Assembly: GCF_014651995.1 (NCBI RefSeq)
Contig: NZ_BMXY01000001.1
Location: 372,001-436,000 of the forward strand
Length of the DNA stretch: 64,000 nucleotides
Origin: Cognatilysobacter xinjiangensis
GTDB taxonomy: Bacteria; Pseudomonadota; Gammaproteobacteria; Xanthomonadales; Xanthomonadaceae
Direction of reading: 5' to 3'
The translations under genes were made by a program, and so were the position numbers. This document shows positions 48,118 to 59,457 of this stretch, piece by piece (within the stretch, counting starts at the first letter, position 1; every line of letters begins with the position of its first letter). The notes under the pieces were generated by a model that did not search any database, was not told the DNA's origin, and was given only the letters and a program-made list of their open reading frames with translations.

Positions 48118-49026
48118 ATGCCCCTGCCGTCCCTCAGCCACCTCGACCGCCTGGAGGCCGAAAGCCTGCACATCCTGCGCGAGGTCGCGGCGTCGTTCCG
48201 CAACCCGGTGATGCTGTACTCGGTCGGCAAGGACAGCTCGGTGCTGCTGCACCTGCTGCTCAAGGCGTTCCATCCTGCGAAGCCGCCGATCCCGCTGCTG
48301 CACGTGGACACCACGTGGAAATTCCGCGAGATGATCGAGTTCCGCGACCGGCGCGCCGCGGAAACCGGCGTCGAGCTGCGCGTGCACACCAATCCCGACG
48401 GCCTCGCGCAGGGCATCGGCCCGATGACGCACGGCGCCACCGTGCATACCGACGTCATGAAGACGCAGGCGCTGAAGCAGGCGCTGGACATGCATCGCTT
48501 CGATGCGGCGATCGGCGGCGCGCGCCGCGACGAGGAGAAGTCGCGCGCCAAGGAGCGCGTGTTCTCGTTCCGCAACCGCCAGCACGCGTGGGACCCGAAG
48601 AACCAGCGCCCGGAACTCTGGAACCTCTACAACGCGCGCATCCAGCCCGGCGAGTCGGTGCGCGTGTTCCCGCTGTCGAACTGGACCGAGCTCGACATCT
48701 GGCTCTACATCTACCGCGAGAAGATCCCGGTGCCGTCGCTGTATTTCGCCGCCGAGCGACCGATCGTGGAACGCGACGGCGCGCTGATCATGGTCGACGA
48801 CGAGCGCTTCCCGCTGCGCGAGGGCGAAACCGCGGAGATGCGCCGCGTGCGCTTCCGCACGCTGGGCTGCTACCCGCTCACCGGCGCGATCGAGTCCGAG
48901 GCCGACACGCTGGAAAAGATCATTGCCGAGATGCTGGTGGCGACGACGTCCGAGCGGCAGGGCCGCGTGATCGACCACGATCCATCGGCATCGATGGAAA
49001 AGAAGAAGCGGGAAGGTTATTTCTGA
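48118..49026 (+). CDS. cysD: Sulfate adenylyltransferase subunit 2
   Basis: A 302-residue PP-loop ATP pyrophosphatase that forms adenylyl sulfate with CysN. The PP-loop is [13 protein letters not shown] near residue 32. Further motifs are [36 protein letters not shown] and [15 protein letters not shown]-like text near the end ([15 protein letters not shown]). The C-terminus [11 protein letters not shown] is typical. It shares one base with cysNC. Confidence 0.97.
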   Translation: MPLPSLSHLDRLEAESLHILREVAASFRNPVMLYSVGKDSSVLLHLLLKAFHPAKPPIPLLHVDTTWKFREMIEFRDRRAAETGVELRVHTNPDGLAQGIGPMTHGATVHTDVMKTQALKQALDMHRFDAAIGGARRDEEKSRAKERVFSFRNRQHAWDPKNQRPELWNLYNARIQPGESVRVFPLSNWTELDIWLYIYREKIPVPSLYFAAERPIVERDGALIMVDDERFPLREGETAEMRRVRFRTLGCYPLTGAIESEADTLEKIIAEMLVATTSERQGRVIDHDPSASMEKKKREGYF

Positions 49027-50915
49027 TGACGCGCCACGACGACGCGGCCGCCACGGTCGCCGCCTACCTCGCCGATCATGAATCGCGCGGCCTGCTGCGC
49101 TTCATCACCTGTGGCAGCGTGGACGACGGCAAGAGCACGCTGATCGGCCGCCTGCTGCACGACACGCGCGGGCTCTTCGAAGACCAGCTGGCGGCACTGG
49201 AGAAGGACAGCCGCCGCCACGGCACCCAGGGCGAGCGCGTCGACTACGCGCTGCTGCTTGACGGCCTCGCCGCCGAGCGCGAGCAGGGCATCACCATCGA
49301 CGTCGCCTACCGCTTCTTCAGCACGCCCGGGCGCAAGTTCATCGTCGCCGACTGCCCGGGGCACGAGCAGTACACGCGCAACATGGCGACGGGCGCGTCC
49401 ACCGCGGACGCCGCGGTCGTGCTGGTCGACGCGCGCAAGGGCCTGCTCACGCAGACGCGCCGCCACAGCTACATCGTCTCGCTGCTCGGCATCCGGCACG
49501 TGCTGCTCGCGGTCAACAAGATGGATCTCGTCGGCTACGGGCAGGCGACGTTCGACGCGATCGCCAGCGAGTATCGCGAACTCGCGGCGTCGCTCGGCAT
49601 CGAAAGCGTCACCGCGGTGCCGCTGTCGGCGCTGGAGGGCGACAACCTCATCGAGTGCTCGGCGAACACGCCCTGGTACACCGGTGCGACGCTGCTGGAG
49701 TTCCTCGAAAGCGTGCCGGTCGACGCACCGGCGAGCGACTCCGGCTTCCGCCTGCCCGTGCAGTGGGTCAACCGGCCGAACCAGGATTTCCGCGGATTTG
49801 CCGGCACCGTGGCGGCCGGCCGCATCAAGCCGGGCGAGGAGGTCGTCGCGCTGCCGTCGGGCCGGCGCTCGAAGGTCGCGCGCATCGTCACCGCCGATGG
49901 CGATCTCGACGTCACCACGCGCGGGCAGGCGATCACGCTCACGCTCGACGACGAACTCGACATCAGCCGCGGCGACGTCATCGCCGCCGCGCACGATGCG
50001 CCGCAGGTAAGCGACCAGTTCGCCGCGCACGTGCTCTGGCTGGACGCGCAGCCGCTGCTGCCGGGCCGGCCGTACTGGCTGAAGATCGGCACGGCCGAGG
50101 TCGGTGCCAGCGTCACGGAGATCAAGCACCGCGTCGACGTGAACACGCAGGAGGCGCTGGCGGCCAAGCACCTCGAGATGAACGAGGTCGGCTACTGCAA
50201 CCTCTACCTCGATACGCCGGTGCCGTTCGAGCCCTATCGCGACAGCCGCGAGATGGGGGCCTTCATCCTCGTCGACCGACAGACCAACGCGACGGTCGCC
50301 GCGGGCACGATCGATTTCGCGCTGCGTCGCGCGGCGAACATCCACTGGCAGCAGGTCGACGTCGACAAGGCGGCGCGCGCGCGGCTGAAGGCGCAGGTGC
50401 CGCGTTGCGTGTGGTTCACCGGCCTGTCCGGCTCGGGCAAGTCGACCATCGCCAACCTCGTCGAGAAGCGCCTGCATGCGATGGGCCTGCACACCTACAT
50501 CCTCGACGGCGACAACGTGCGCCACGGCCTCAACAAGGACCTGGGCTTCACCGACGAGGATCGCGTCGAGAACATTCGTCGCGTGGCGGAGGTCGCGAAG
50601 CTGATGACCGATGCCGGCCTGGTCGTGCTGGTCAGCTTCATTTCGCCGTTCCGCTCCGAGCGCCGCCTCGCGCGCGAGCTGTTCGACGAAGGCGAGTTCA
50701 TCGAGGTGTTCGTCGACACACCGCTCGCGGTGGCCGAGGCGCGCGACGTGAAGGGGCTCTACGCGAAGGCGCGCGCGGGGCGCATTCCGAACTTCACCGG
50801 CATCGATTCTCCGTACGAGGTGCCGGAGAACGCCGAGCTGGTGCTCGACACCGTGGCCGAGCCGCCGGAAGCGCTGGCCGCGCGCGTGGTCGAGCGCTTG
50901 CTGGAAACCCGATAG
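49026..50915 (+). CDS. cysNC: Fused sulfate adenylyltransferase GTPase subunit and APS kinase
   Basis: A 629-residue two-part protein. Residues 1-440 are the EF-Tu-like GTPase Cys[27 protein letters not shown] and [10 protein letters not shown]. From about 455 the APS kinase CysC begins, with GLSGSGKST at 466-474, [32 protein letters not shown] and [13 protein letters not shown]. The two steps make APS and then PAPS. CysNC fusions are known in Xanthomonas and rhizobia. It follows cysD directly and ends eight bases before a convergent gene. Confidence 0.97.
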   Translation: MTRHDDAAATVAAYLADHESRGLLRFITCGSVDDGKSTLIGRLLHDTRGLFEDQLAALEKDSRRHGTQGERVDYALLLDGLAAEREQGITIDVAYRFFSTPGRKFIVADCPGHEQYTRNMATGASTADAAVVLVDARKGLLTQTRRHSYIVSLLGIRHVLLAVNKMDLVGYGQATFDAIASEYRELAASLGIESVTAVPLSALEGDNLIECSANTPWYTGATLLEFLESVPVDAPASDSGFRLPVQWVNRPNQDFRGFAGTVAAGRIKPGEEVVALPSGRRSKVARIVTADGDLDVTTRGQAITLTLDDELDISRGDVIAAAHDAPQVSDQFAAHVLWLDAQPLLPGRPYWLKIGTAEVGASVTEIKHRVDVNTQEALAAKHLEMNEVGYCNLYLDTPVPFEPYRDSREMGAFILVDRQTNATVAAGTIDFALRRAANIHWQQVDVDKAARARLKAQVPRCVWFTGLSGSGKSTIANLVEKRLHAMGLHTYILDGDNVRHGLNKDLGFTDEDRVENIRRVAEVAKLMTDAGLVVLVSFISPFRSERRLARELFDEGEFIEVFVDTPLAVAEARDVKGLYAKARAGRIPNFTGIDSPYEVPENAELVLDTVAEPPEALAARVVERLLETR

Positions 50916-50922
50916 CGCGGGC

Positions 50923-51189
50923 TCAGCGCTCTCGGCGCAGCCGGCGTCGCTCGCGCGAGCGGTGGAACATCGCCTGGTACAGGATCAGAAGCACGATCGA
51001 GGTCGCGATCGCCACCACCCAGGCCATCGCGCCGTGCGCGGGCACCAGGTGCCCTGCGATGGCCGCGCCCGCCGCGCCGATCAGGATGGTGACGACCATC
51101 CCCACGTTCTCCGGCCCGGGCTTGAGGATGCGCGCTAGCAGGCCGACGATCGCGCCGCCGATGAGATAGCCGAAGAAGCCATCGAACAT
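50923..51189 (-). CDS. GlsB/YeaQ/YmgE family membrane protein
   Basis: An 88-residue inner-membrane protein with three helices and a basic tail (RSRERRRLRRER). It has FFGYLIGGAIVGLLARILKP and VVTILIGAAGAAIAGHLV, the glycine-rich pattern of this family, which is linked to stress in other bacteria. The ATG at 51189 is chosen because the first membrane helix follows at once. Confidence 0.82.
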   Translation of the reverse strand: MFDGFFGYLIGGAIVGLLARILKPGPENVGMVVTILIGAAGAAIAGHLVPAHGAMAWVVAIATSIVLLILYQAMFHRSRERRRLRRER

Positions 51190-51275
51190 GGGAAGTCCTC
51201 GCCGGGTGGGGCCGCCATACTGCCGCCGGCTCCGTCGCGGGAACGTGGACATCCGCCGCACGCTGTAGGCGGAAA

Positions 51276-51304
51276 GAAAAACGGCGCCACGTGGGCGCCG
51301 TTTT
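51276..51304 (-). terminator. Rho-independent terminator after the M20 dipeptidase
   Basis: CGGCGCC (51282-51288) pairs with GGCGCCG (51294-51300) around ACGTG, extended by four A-T pairs. On the minus strand it ends in TTTTT followed by CTTT, 18 bases past the dipeptidase stop. Confidence 0.85.
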
Positions 51305-51321
51305 CCGTTCCGTCGCAGCGG

Positions 51322-52812
<1,491 letters not shown>

Positions 52813-52996
52813 CGGAGCCTCGGGAGAGGTGATAGAGAGCCGCCATTCTACCGCCCGCACCGAGTCGGACTTTTCCTACACGCCGCTACGGAGAATCCCG
52901 TCGCCGCGCGGGGCGATAGCCGCTCGGCGCGGCGGGCGGCCATCGGGAGACTGTGCACACCGGCCGACATGGCCATCCACCGACAAGGAACCCGTC

Positions 52997-53380
52997 ATGA
53001 AGCTCGCCCGCCTACTGCAGACCCTCGCCCTCTCGCTGGCCTTCGCCGGCACCGCCCTCGCCGCCGCCCCGGCCACGCCGGCGCGCGCCGCCGCTCCCGC
53101 CGCCGCGGTCGAGCGCGTGAACATCAACACCGCCGACGCCGCCACGCTGGACCGCGTACTGGTCAACATCGGCCCCGCGAAGGCCGACGCGATCGTCGCC
53201 TACCGCAAGACCAACGGCCCGTTCCGCAGCATCGACCAGCTCGCGCTGGTGAAGGGCATCGGCCTGAAGACCATCGAGAAGAACCGCGGCCGCATCCTGC
53301 TGGGCAACGTGGCCCCGGCACGGCCGGCTGCCGCCGCCGCGAGCCGCATGCCGGCGCGCTCGGCCAGCCTGCAGCGCTGA
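52997..53380 (+). CDS. ComEA-like helix-hairpin-helix DNA-binding protein
   Basis: A 127-residue secreted protein: signal peptide at 1-22, an alanine/proline linker, then a helix-hairpin-helix domain at about 38-100 (VNINTADAATLDRVLVNIG, then FRSIDQLALVKGIGLKTIEK). ComEA binds incoming DNA in the periplasm during natural transformation. PilT and PilU encoded in the same window fit a DNA-uptake capacity. The basic C-terminal tail (SRMPARSASLQR) is poorly conserved. Confidence 0.85.
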   Translation: MKLARLLQTLALSLAFAGTALAAAPATPARAAAPAAAVERVNINTADAATLDRVLVNIGPAKADAIVAYRKTNGPFRSIDQLALVKGIGLKTIEKNRGRILLGNVAPARPAAAAASRMPARSASLQR

Positions 53381-53457
53381 GCCTCGCACCGGCCGCAGGG
53401 ACGACGGCTGGCAGGCAGGACGCCTGGCAAACGGGCACCAACCCGACACGGACGTAG

Positions 53458-53493
53458 GCCGCCGGTGGGCACGATGCCCGCCGGCGGCTTCGT
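53458..53493 (+). terminator. Long hairpin after the ComEA-like gene
   Basis: GCCGCCGGTGGGCA (53458-53471) pairs with TGCCCGCCGGCGGC (53475-53488) except for one G-U wobble, followed by TTCGTCGTT. The T-tract is weak, so termination is likely but not certain. Confidence 0.6.
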
Positions 53494-53543
53494 CGTTCGG
53501 CCGCACCTCGGCATACTCGTCCGGTCCAACGCACGGATGCCCC

Positions 53544-54173
53544 ATGCCCGCGACGTCGCGCGTCATCCCGTCCTACGAGTACCGCCGCACGCGCTGGCGC
53601 AATGGCGGCGGCTGGACCCGCGAGATCCACGCCGAGCCCGATGCGGGCACCGACTGGAACTGGCGACTCTCGATCGCCGAGATTACCGCGGACGGGCCGT
53701 TCTCGACCTTCGAGGGCATCGACCGCGAACTGGTGCTGCTCGCGGGCGAGGGCGTGCGGCTCGCGTTCGACGATGGCGAGAGTGTTGACGTACGGCCGCC
53801 CTACGGCCGCCACCGCTTCGCCGGCGAGCGGGCGGTACAGGGCGAGCTGATCGATGGGCCGACGCACGACTTCAACCTGATGTGGCGCCGCGAGCGCTTC
53901 GAGGCGGAGCTGTGGCGGCGGCCGATGGTCGGCGCGATGGTGGTCTTCGCCGAGCGGCATTCCACGTGGATCGTCCACCAGCTCGCCGGCGGCGCGCGTT
54001 TCGCCGACGACAGCGGACTGCCGGCGCTGGCGATGGGCGATACCGCGATCCTGCAGGCCGGCGATACGCGCCTGCGCCACGTGCTGGACGGAGCCGGCGA
54101 GGCGCTGCTGATCCGCCTGATGCCGCGCGATGCCGACCGGCGCGACAGCCTGACGCTGGCCGCGCCTCAGTAG
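53544..54173 (+). CDS. HutD/Ves family cupin-like protein
   Basis: A 209-residue protein of the HutD family (Ves in E. coli). The start has YRRTRWRNGGGWTREIHAEP, then WRLSIAEITADGPFSTFEGI, and HDFNLMWRRERFEAEL. HutD-like proteins are double-cupin folds linked to histidine use, but no hut gene is near. The function is therefore open. It ends within the convergent flavoprotein gene. Confidence 0.85.
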   Translation: MPATSRVIPSYEYRRTRWRNGGGWTREIHAEPDAGTDWNWRLSIAEITADGPFSTFEGIDRELVLLAGEGVRLAFDDGESVDVRPPYGRHRFAGERAVQGELIDGPTHDFNLMWRRERFEAELWRRPMVGAMVVFAERHSTWIVHQLAGGARFADDSGLPALAMGDTAILQAGDTRLRHVLDGAGEALLIRLMPRDADRRDSLTLAAPQ

Positions 54174-55768
54174 ACGTCGCGCCGGTAGCGGCCGTCGGCG
54201 AGCAGCGTTTCCACACGCTCGTCGCCCAGGACTTCGCGCAGCACGGCATCGACGCCCGGCGCCATGCCGTCGAGGCTGCCGCAGACGTAGATCGCCGCGC
54301 CTTCTTCCACCCAACGACGCAGGCGATCGGCCTGCAGGCGCAGAGCATCCTGCACGTAGCGCGGGCCGTCGCCGTCGCGCGAGAAGGCGAGGTCGACACG
54401 TTCGAGTGCGCCGTCCCGTAGTGCAGCTTCGATTTCATTGCGATGGAAGAAGTCGCAGGCGCGCGTGCGCTCGCCGAACAGCAGCCACGTGCGCCCCTTT
54501 GTTCCGCGGAGTCGCCAGTGCGCGCGCAGGCCGGCCAGGCCGGTGCCGTTACCGACGAGGATGAGCGGCACGCCGACGTCCGGCGAATGGAAGCCGGGAT
54601 TGCGGCGAATGCGCAGATCGATGATGTCGCCCACCTGCGCGCCATGCGTAAGCCAGCCGCTGCCGAGACCGAGCGTGCCGTCGGGCTGGCGGGCCTGACG
54701 CACCAGCAGGTGCACGCGGCCGTCGAGCGCGACCGAGGCAATCGAATACTCGCGATGCGGCAGCGGCACCCGCGCATCGACGATCGCCTGCGGATCGCGG
54801 TCCTCCACCGTGTCGGGCAGGCGCGCTCGGAGCAGCGCCTCGCGCAGCGTGGTGGCATCGTGGCCAGTGACCGGGGTGCCGCCATCGAGGCTGTGCGCGG
54901 CGAGCCATCCCTGCACGCGCGCCGGCACGTGGCGTGGGCCGATCTCGGCGATGTCGCCGGCGGTCCAATCGGGGTTCGTGCCGTCGGGCGGCGCCAGTTC
55001 CAGATGGAAGGCCGCACCGCCGGGACTGCCGGGGTTGAGATGCACGCGCTGCGCGAGACGCCATGGCTCGTAGCGGGGCGGGCTCCAATCGGGCAGGTCG
55101 GTGCGGCCGGCGATCAGGCCGACGTGGTGCTGCCAGTGGCGCAGCGCGCCGGCGTCGCCCGCATCCACGTCGATGCGGTCGAACAGCGCGCGCGCGCCGC
55201 TGCGGTGCAACCACTGGTCGAGCTGCCGGCCGAACTCGCAGAAGTGCGCGTAGTTGCGGTCGCCGAGTGCGAGTACGCCATATTCGAGCCCAGGGAGCGC
55301 CTCGTCGCGGGCCATCGAATCGCGCAGGAAGCGCAGCGCATGGTCCGGCGGATCGCCTTCGCCGGTGGTACTCGCGACCAGCAGCAGTCGGCGAACACGT
55401 CGAAGCGTCGTGGCCTCGAGCGCGTCCAGCGGCAGCGCCTGCGCGGGCGTGCCCGCGGCCTCCAGCGTCGCTGCCGTGTGCCGCGCGAGCTCGTGTGCGA
55501 AGCCGGTCTGGCTGGCCCAGGCGACGACGATGCGGTCGCCGTTCGTTTCGCTGATGCGCGACGAAGCGCGGCGACGCAGTGCAGCAGCGCAGAGCGCGAG
55601 CCAGGCCAGCAACAGCGCCGTCGCGCCGAGGACGCGCGCCGACGACGGCGTCGCGATCCACCAGTCGCCCGGCTGGAGCCGCGCCGATGCGAGCGCGGCC
55701 AGTGCGAGCAGTGCGAACGTCGCGATCTGTCCGATGCGTGCGCGGCTGAGGGAGGCGCCGTCGCTCAT
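54167..55768 (-). CDS. Membrane-anchored flavodoxin/FNR-type reductase
   Basis: A 533-residue flavoprotein like sulfite-reductase alpha subunits. Two N-terminal helices (about 14-30 and 46-64) anchor it; the RRRASSR after the second keeps the enzyme in the cytoplasm. The flavodoxin domain (about 78-215) shows VVAWASQTGFAHELARH, LLLVASTTGEGDPP and LALGDRNYAHFCEFG. The FAD/NADPH part has REYSIASVA, LVGNGTGLAGLRAHW and IYVCGSLDGMAPGV. Last gene of the iron operon; it overlaps apbE by four bases. It would feed electrons from NADPH into the membrane (inference). Confidence 0.88.
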   Translation of the reverse strand: MSDGASLSRARIGQIATFALLALAALASARLQPGDWWIATPSSARVLGATALLLAWLALCAAALRRRASSRISETNGDRIVVAWASQTGFAHELARHTAATLEAAGTPAQALPLDALEATTLRRVRRLLLVASTTGEGDPPDHALRFLRDSMARDEALPGLEYGVLALGDRNYAHFCEFGRQLDQWLHRSGARALFDRIDVDAGDAGALRHWQHHVGLIAGRTDLPDWSPPRYEPWRLAQRVHLNPGSPGGAAFHLELAPPDGTNPDWTAGDIAEIGPRHVPARVQGWLAAHSLDGGTPVTGHDATTLREALLRARLPDTVEDRDPQAIVDARVPLPHREYSIASVALDGRVHLLVRQARQPDGTLGLGSGWLTHGAQVGDIIDLRIRRNPGFHSPDVGVPLILVGNGTGLAGLRAHWRLRGTKGRTWLLFGERTRACDFFHRNEIEAALRDGALERVDLAFSRDGDGPRYVQDALRLQADRLRRWVEEGAAIYVCGSLDGMAPGVDAVLREVLGDERVETLLADGRYRRDVY

Positions 55769-56745
55769 GCGGCGAGCAGGGCCTCGAAACGCGGCGTCAT
55801 GCGCTCGCGGCTTCCGGTCGAGCGCGGGCCGACGAAGCGCACCGCGAGGTCCTGTGCGCAGGCCAGCTCGAAGCCGCGTTCCTCGCCGAGCACCGTGAGC
55901 GCGGTCGCCCAGGCGTCGGCTTCCATCGCGGTGCCGGCGACGACGGTGACCGCGGTCGGCGCGTCGTGTAGCGCGACGCCTTCGCGCGGATCGAGTGTGT
56001 GGCAGTGGCGGCGGCCGTCATGGCGCACGCCGTGCCAGCGGTCGCCCGAGGTCGCGACCGCGAGGCCGTCGAGCGCGAGGATGCGTGCGGGCACGTCGTC
56101 GTCCTCGTCGCCCGACCAGGCTTCGACGACCACGCGCCACGGGCTGCCATCCGGCTTGCGACCGTAGCCGAAGAGTTCGCCGCCGACTTCGACCAGAGCC
56201 GCGCCGATCGCGATACCTCGCAGGTAGTCGGCGACATGGTCAACGGCGAAGCCCTTGGCGACCGCGCACAGGTCCAGCGAGAGGCCGCCGGGCTGCAACG
56301 CGCGGCCGCCGCGTTCGAGCAGGAGCCGCTCCCAGCCGGCGACGCGGCGCAGTTCGGCGAGCGCACCGTCATCGGGCCGCGTGACCTTCGCACCGGACGG
56401 CCCGAAGCCCCAGGCGTCGACCAGCGCACCGATGGTCGGATCGAAGGCGCCATCGGTGAGGCGCGCGATGCGCAGCGCGCATTCCAGCACCGTGGCGAAT
56501 TCGGCCGGCAACGCATGCCAGCTGCCGGCGGGCGCCGCGTTGAAGCGCGAGAGCACCGAATCCGGCGCCCAGTTGCTCATCTGCGACACGACCTCGTCGA
56601 GGCGCGCCTGGATGCCCGCGTGGAGCGGGCGCAGGTCGACGCCCGCCGCGGCCGCGCACTTCACCGACCACGTCGTGCCCATGCTGGTGCCGCCCAGCGC
56701 ATGCACGACGCGGCGGTCGACGGCGGCGTGCACGTCCTGCCCCAC
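55765..56745 (-). CDS. apbE: FAD:protein FMN transferase (ApbE)
   Basis: A 326-residue flavin transferase. Motifs are LGGTSMGTTWSVK, DGAFDPTIGALVDAWGFG, GLSLDLCAVAKGFAVDHVAD, HTLDPREGVALHDAP and VVAGTAMEADAWATAL. It moves FMN from FAD onto a threonine or serine of target proteins. The start is uncertain: GTG codons at 56745, 56733 and 56706 are possible, and 56745 is used here. None of them gives a signal peptide, although ApbE is usually periplasmic. The likely target is the DUF2271 protein in the same operon. Confidence 0.9.
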   Translation of the reverse strand: MGQDVHAAVDRRVVHALGGTSMGTTWSVKCAAAAGVDLRPLHAGIQARLDEVVSQMSNWAPDSVLSRFNAAPAGSWHALPAEFATVLECALRIARLTDGAFDPTIGALVDAWGFGPSGAKVTRPDDGALAELRRVAGWERLLLERGGRALQPGGLSLDLCAVAKGFAVDHVADYLRGIAIGAALVEVGGELFGYGRKPDGSPWRVVVEAWSGDEDDDVPARILALDGLAVATSGDRWHGVRHDGRRHCHTLDPREGVALHDAPTAVTVVAGTAMEADAWATALTVLGEERGFELACAQDLAVRFVGPRSTGSRERMTPRFEALLAA

Positions 56746-56747
56746 GA

Positions 56748-57560
56748 TTACTGCGGCAGCACTTCCAGCGTCGCCACGTAGGTGAGGCGGCGCTGCTTGG
56801 CCTGCGGGACGTCGGTGCGGTCGTCCTGCGAGGTGGCTTCGAGCCAATACATGCCGGCGACCGGCCAGGTCACGCTGAACTCGCCCTTCGCGTCGGTGCG
56901 CGCCTTGATCTCCTCCTGGGCATCGCGATAGCGCGTGCCGCCGCGGATAACCTCGATCTCCAGGTTCGCGGCCGGCTTGCCGTCGACGAGCATGCGGAAG
57001 GTGGCCGCCTCGCCCGCGAACAGGTCGTTCGGATGCGTGACCGGCACGAGTTCCAGGCCGCGGCCCGTCGGTGCGAGCACCGCGTCATTCGGCGCGCCGC
57101 TGGTCACGAAGGTCTCGACGCGGCCGAGCGTCTGCGACACCTGCAGGTTCTTCGCGTTCTTCGGCACCGACGTGGCGAACGAGGCCGCGTTGCCGCGCCA
57201 GCGCTTGGGCTGGCCGTTCTCTTCCCACTGGCCGTTCAGGCCGTCGTTGACGATTGCGAGGCGGTAGGTGCCGGGCTTGTCGAGCTGCACGTCGAACACG
57301 CTGCGGTACTTGCCGGTGGCGGCGTTCTGCGGCTGCACGGGCTGGCCATCGGGGCCGGTGATGCGCAGGTTGTCCAGGCGCAGCGGCACGTGTCCGACGT
57401 GGAAGATGTCGTTCGACACCGCGGCGTCGACGGTGATCCAGGACTCGTTGCCGCCGGCGACCACCGTCTGCGACGGCTGCAGCCACTGCTTGTGCGCGGC
57501 GGCGGTGAGCGGGAGCGCGCAGGCGAGGACCAGCGCGCAGGCGAGCAGGTGACGCTTCAT
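56748..57560 (-). CDS. DUF4198 periplasmic protein
   Basis: A 270-residue secreted protein, signal peptide 1-22 ending [11 protein letters not shown]4198 proteins have two immunoglobulin-like domains; here an N-terminal domain starts at [19 protein letters not shown] and the C-terminal one has [20 protein letters not shown] and [19 protein letters not shown] mature N-terminal histidine could bind metal (inference). It is known to occur with DUF2271 and PepSY proteins in flavinylation-linked gene clusters. Gap to the previous gene is 26 bases. Confidence 0.82.
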   Translation of the reverse strand: MKRHLLACALVLACALPLTAAAHKQWLQPSQTVVAGGNESWITVDAAVSNDIFHVGHVPLRLDNLRITGPDGQPVQPQNAATGKYRSVFDVQLDKPGTYRLAIVNDGLNGQWEENGQPKRWRGNAASFATSVPKNAKNLQVSQTLGRVETFVTSGAPNDAVLAPTGRGLELVPVTHPNDLFAGEAATFRMLVDGKPAANLEIEVIRGGTRYRDAQEEIKARTDAKGEFSVTWPVAGMYWLEATSQDDRTDVPQAKQRRLTYVATLEVLPQ

Positions 57561-57586
57561 CGGGAATCTCCTGGGGTCGTTGCGTT

Positions 57587-58096
57587 TCAGCGGCGCGTCG
57601 CCACGGTGACGGCGCCGAGTTCGGTCTTGCCCTTCGCACTGCCGGTGCCGGTGCCGCGCCAGTTGAAGGGCACCTTCACCAGCTCGCGGCCGCCGACCTC
57701 GCGCACCGCCTCGACCACCAGCGTGTAGTTACCGGCGGGCAGCTTGGCGAGCTGCGGATTGCGGTCGTCGAAGCGCAGCGAATGCGTGCCGACCGGACGC
57801 GTCGGCCCGGTCACGCCATCGACCGGCAGCGCGAGGCTTCGGCCGCTGCGGCGCCACCACTGGCGCAAGTCCGGCAGCCACTTGGTGCCGGCACCTTCGC
57901 GCGTGGTCTTCTGCTGGTACCAGACCGCGAGATTGGCCAGCGCCGTCTGGTCCGCGCCTTCCACCCACACCGCCACGTAAGGCCGGTGGTATTCGGCGAC
58001 GTTGATCTGCGGAATCTGCAGCTTCAGCTCGATGTCTGCGGCCTGCACGGGCAGTGCGGCCAGCCCTGCGAGCGCGATGGTAAGACGGATGCGCAT
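57587..58096 (-). CDS. DUF2271 periplasmic protein, likely flavinylated
   Basis: A 169-residue protein with a signal peptide at 1-19. The mature part is a single beta-rich DUF2271 domain ([44 protein letters not shown]). At residues 93-99 it has DGVTGPT, close to the ApbE target consensus D-x-x-(S/T)-G-A-T, with proline for alanine. T99 would carry the FMN. This makes it the expected periplasmic electron carrier of the operon (inference). It lies between the PepSY and DUF4198 genes. Confidence 0.82.
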   Translation of the reverse strand: MRIRLTIALAGLAALPVQAADIELKLQIPQINVAEYHRPYVAVWVEGADQTALANLAVWYQQKTTREGAGTKWLPDLRQWWRRSGRSLALPVDGVTGPTRPVGTHSLRFDDRNPQLAKLPAGNYTLVVEAVREVGGRELVKVPFNWRGTGTGSAKGKTELGAVTVATRR

Positions 58097-58116
58097 GGAC
58101 GACTCCTTGCGGTGGA

Positions 58117-58758
58117 TCAATGGATGAAGATGAGCGCGAGCAGCACGGGCACCACCAGGCCCAGCGCGACCAGCGGCCACGTGGAGCGGCGCTCGCGCGC
58201 ATGCAGCTGCAGCAGGAACAGGCCTGTCACGCAGAACACGAGGCAGGCGATCGCCACGAGGTCGATGAACCAGTTCCAGGCCGCGCCGGTGTTGCGGCCC
58301 TTGTGCAGGTCGTTGAGGTAGGCGAGCGCGCCGCGCGAGGTGCCTTCGAACTCGACGGCGCCGGTTTCGCGGTCGATCGACAGCCAGGCATCGCCGCCCG
58401 GGCGCGGCAGCGAGAGATAGACCTCGTCGGCCGACCATTCCGCTGGCTGCGCGCCGATCGACACCGGCAGGCGCTCGCGCAGCCAGTCGGCCACACGCGG
58501 CGGCAGCGGTGCATTGCCGTCCTCGCGGGTGCCGAGCCCGCGCAGCACCGGCGCGGGGATCTGCAGCGTGTGCTTGGTGACGACGGGCTTGGTTTCTAGC
58601 GCGGTCGCGTGGTTGAGCGTGATGCCGGTGACGGCGAACAGCAGCATCGCCACCAGGCAGATCGCCGAGCTGATCCAGTGCCACTTGTGCAGCACGCGCA
58701 GCCAGTAGCCGCGACGCTGCTGTCGCGCGGCGATGTCGGTGGCGGCGTGCTGCGTCAT
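58117..58758 (-). CDS. PepSY-associated membrane protein
   Basis: A 213-residue inner-membrane protein with helices at about 28-48, 161-182 and 192-213 and a periplasmic region between the first two. The first helix begins [18 protein letters not shown] and ends GITLNHA, the PepSY-TM pattern with histidines near both ends. [20 protein letters not shown] is a PepSY-like strand. Such proteins pass electrons between cytoplasm and periplasm in iron-reduction systems. It starts four bases after the hydroxylase stop. Confidence 0.88.
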   Translation of the reverse strand: MTQHAATDIAARQQRRGYWLRVLHKWHWISSAICLVAMLLFAVTGITLNHATALETKPVVTKHTLQIPAPVLRGLGTREDGNAPLPPRVADWLRERLPVSIGAQPAEWSADEVYLSLPRPGGDAWLSIDRETGAVEFEGTSRGALAYLNDLHKGRNTGAAWNWFIDLVAIACLVFCVTGLFLLQLHARERRSTWPLVALGLVVPVLLALIFIH

Positions 58759-58762
58759 GCGG

Positions 58763-59455
58763 TCAGGTCTCGGCCCAGCGGCGCAGCAGGTTGTGGTAGA
58801 CGCCGGTCAGGCGCAAGACCGGCTCGCGCTCCGCGCCGGAGGCCGTCAGCGCCTGGATCGACGCATCGAGCTCGAACAGCGTGCGGCGCTGGCCATCGTC
58901 GCGCACCAGGCTCTGCACCCAGAAGAACGAGGCGAGGCGCTCGCCGCGCGTGACCGGTGCGACGCGGTGCAGGCTGCTCGACGGATACACGATCGCGTCC
59001 CCCGCGGGCAGCTTCACCTCGTGCTCGCCGTAGGTATCGCTGACGATCAGCTCGCCTCCGTCGTAGTCCTCGGGCTCGTTGAGGAACAGCGTGCAGGAGA
59101 CGTCGCTGCGGATCTGCTGCGGCGGCATACCCGGCGCGGTGTCGGCCGCCATGACTGCGCCGTCGACGTGGAAGCCGTACTCGCCACCGCCGCGGTAGCG
59201 GTTGAAGCGCGGCGGGAAGATACGCGCGGGCAGCGCGGCGGCATGGAACAGCGGATCGCGCGAGACCGCCTCGACCACCATCGCCGCGAGCTGCCGGCGC
59301 AGCGGCGATCCATCCGGAAGTTGTTCGTTGCGCTTGACCTGCGCGCCCTGCGCGCCGACGGTCGCCCGGCCGTCGGTCCAGTCGGCCTCCGCGAGCGCGC
59401 GGCGGATCTCCGCCAGGCGCGCGCCGTCGAGAAGGCCGGGAACGTGCAGCAACAT
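58763..59455 (-). CDS. piuC: PKHD-type Fe(II)/2-oxoglutarate hydroxylase
   Basis: A 230-residue oxygenase of the PiuC/YbiX group. The iron ligands are H96 and D98 ([10 protein letters not shown]) and H163 ([13 protein letters not shown]), and R170 should bind 2-oxoglutarate. Other marks are [16 protein letters not shown] and [20 protein letters not shown]. It is usually next to a TonB-dependent siderophore receptor, as here with two bases between. Its substrate is not known. Confidence 0.93.
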   Translation of the reverse strand: MLLHVPGLLDGARLAEIRRALAEADWTDGRATVGAQGAQVKRNEQLPDGSPLRRQLAAMVVEAVSRDPLFHAAALPARIFPPRFNRYRGGGEYGFHVDGAVMAADTAPGMPPQQIRSDVSCTLFLNEPEDYDGGELIVSDTYGEHEVKLPAGDAIVYPSSSLHRVAPVTRGERLASFFWVQSLVRDDGQRRTLFELDASIQALTASGAEREPVLRLTGVYHNLLRRWAET

Positions 59456-59457
59456 GG

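Noticed and set aside
49026-50915. CysN-CysC fusion as a novelty
   Set aside because: Fused cysNC (nodQ-like) genes are known in Xanthomonas and rhizobia.
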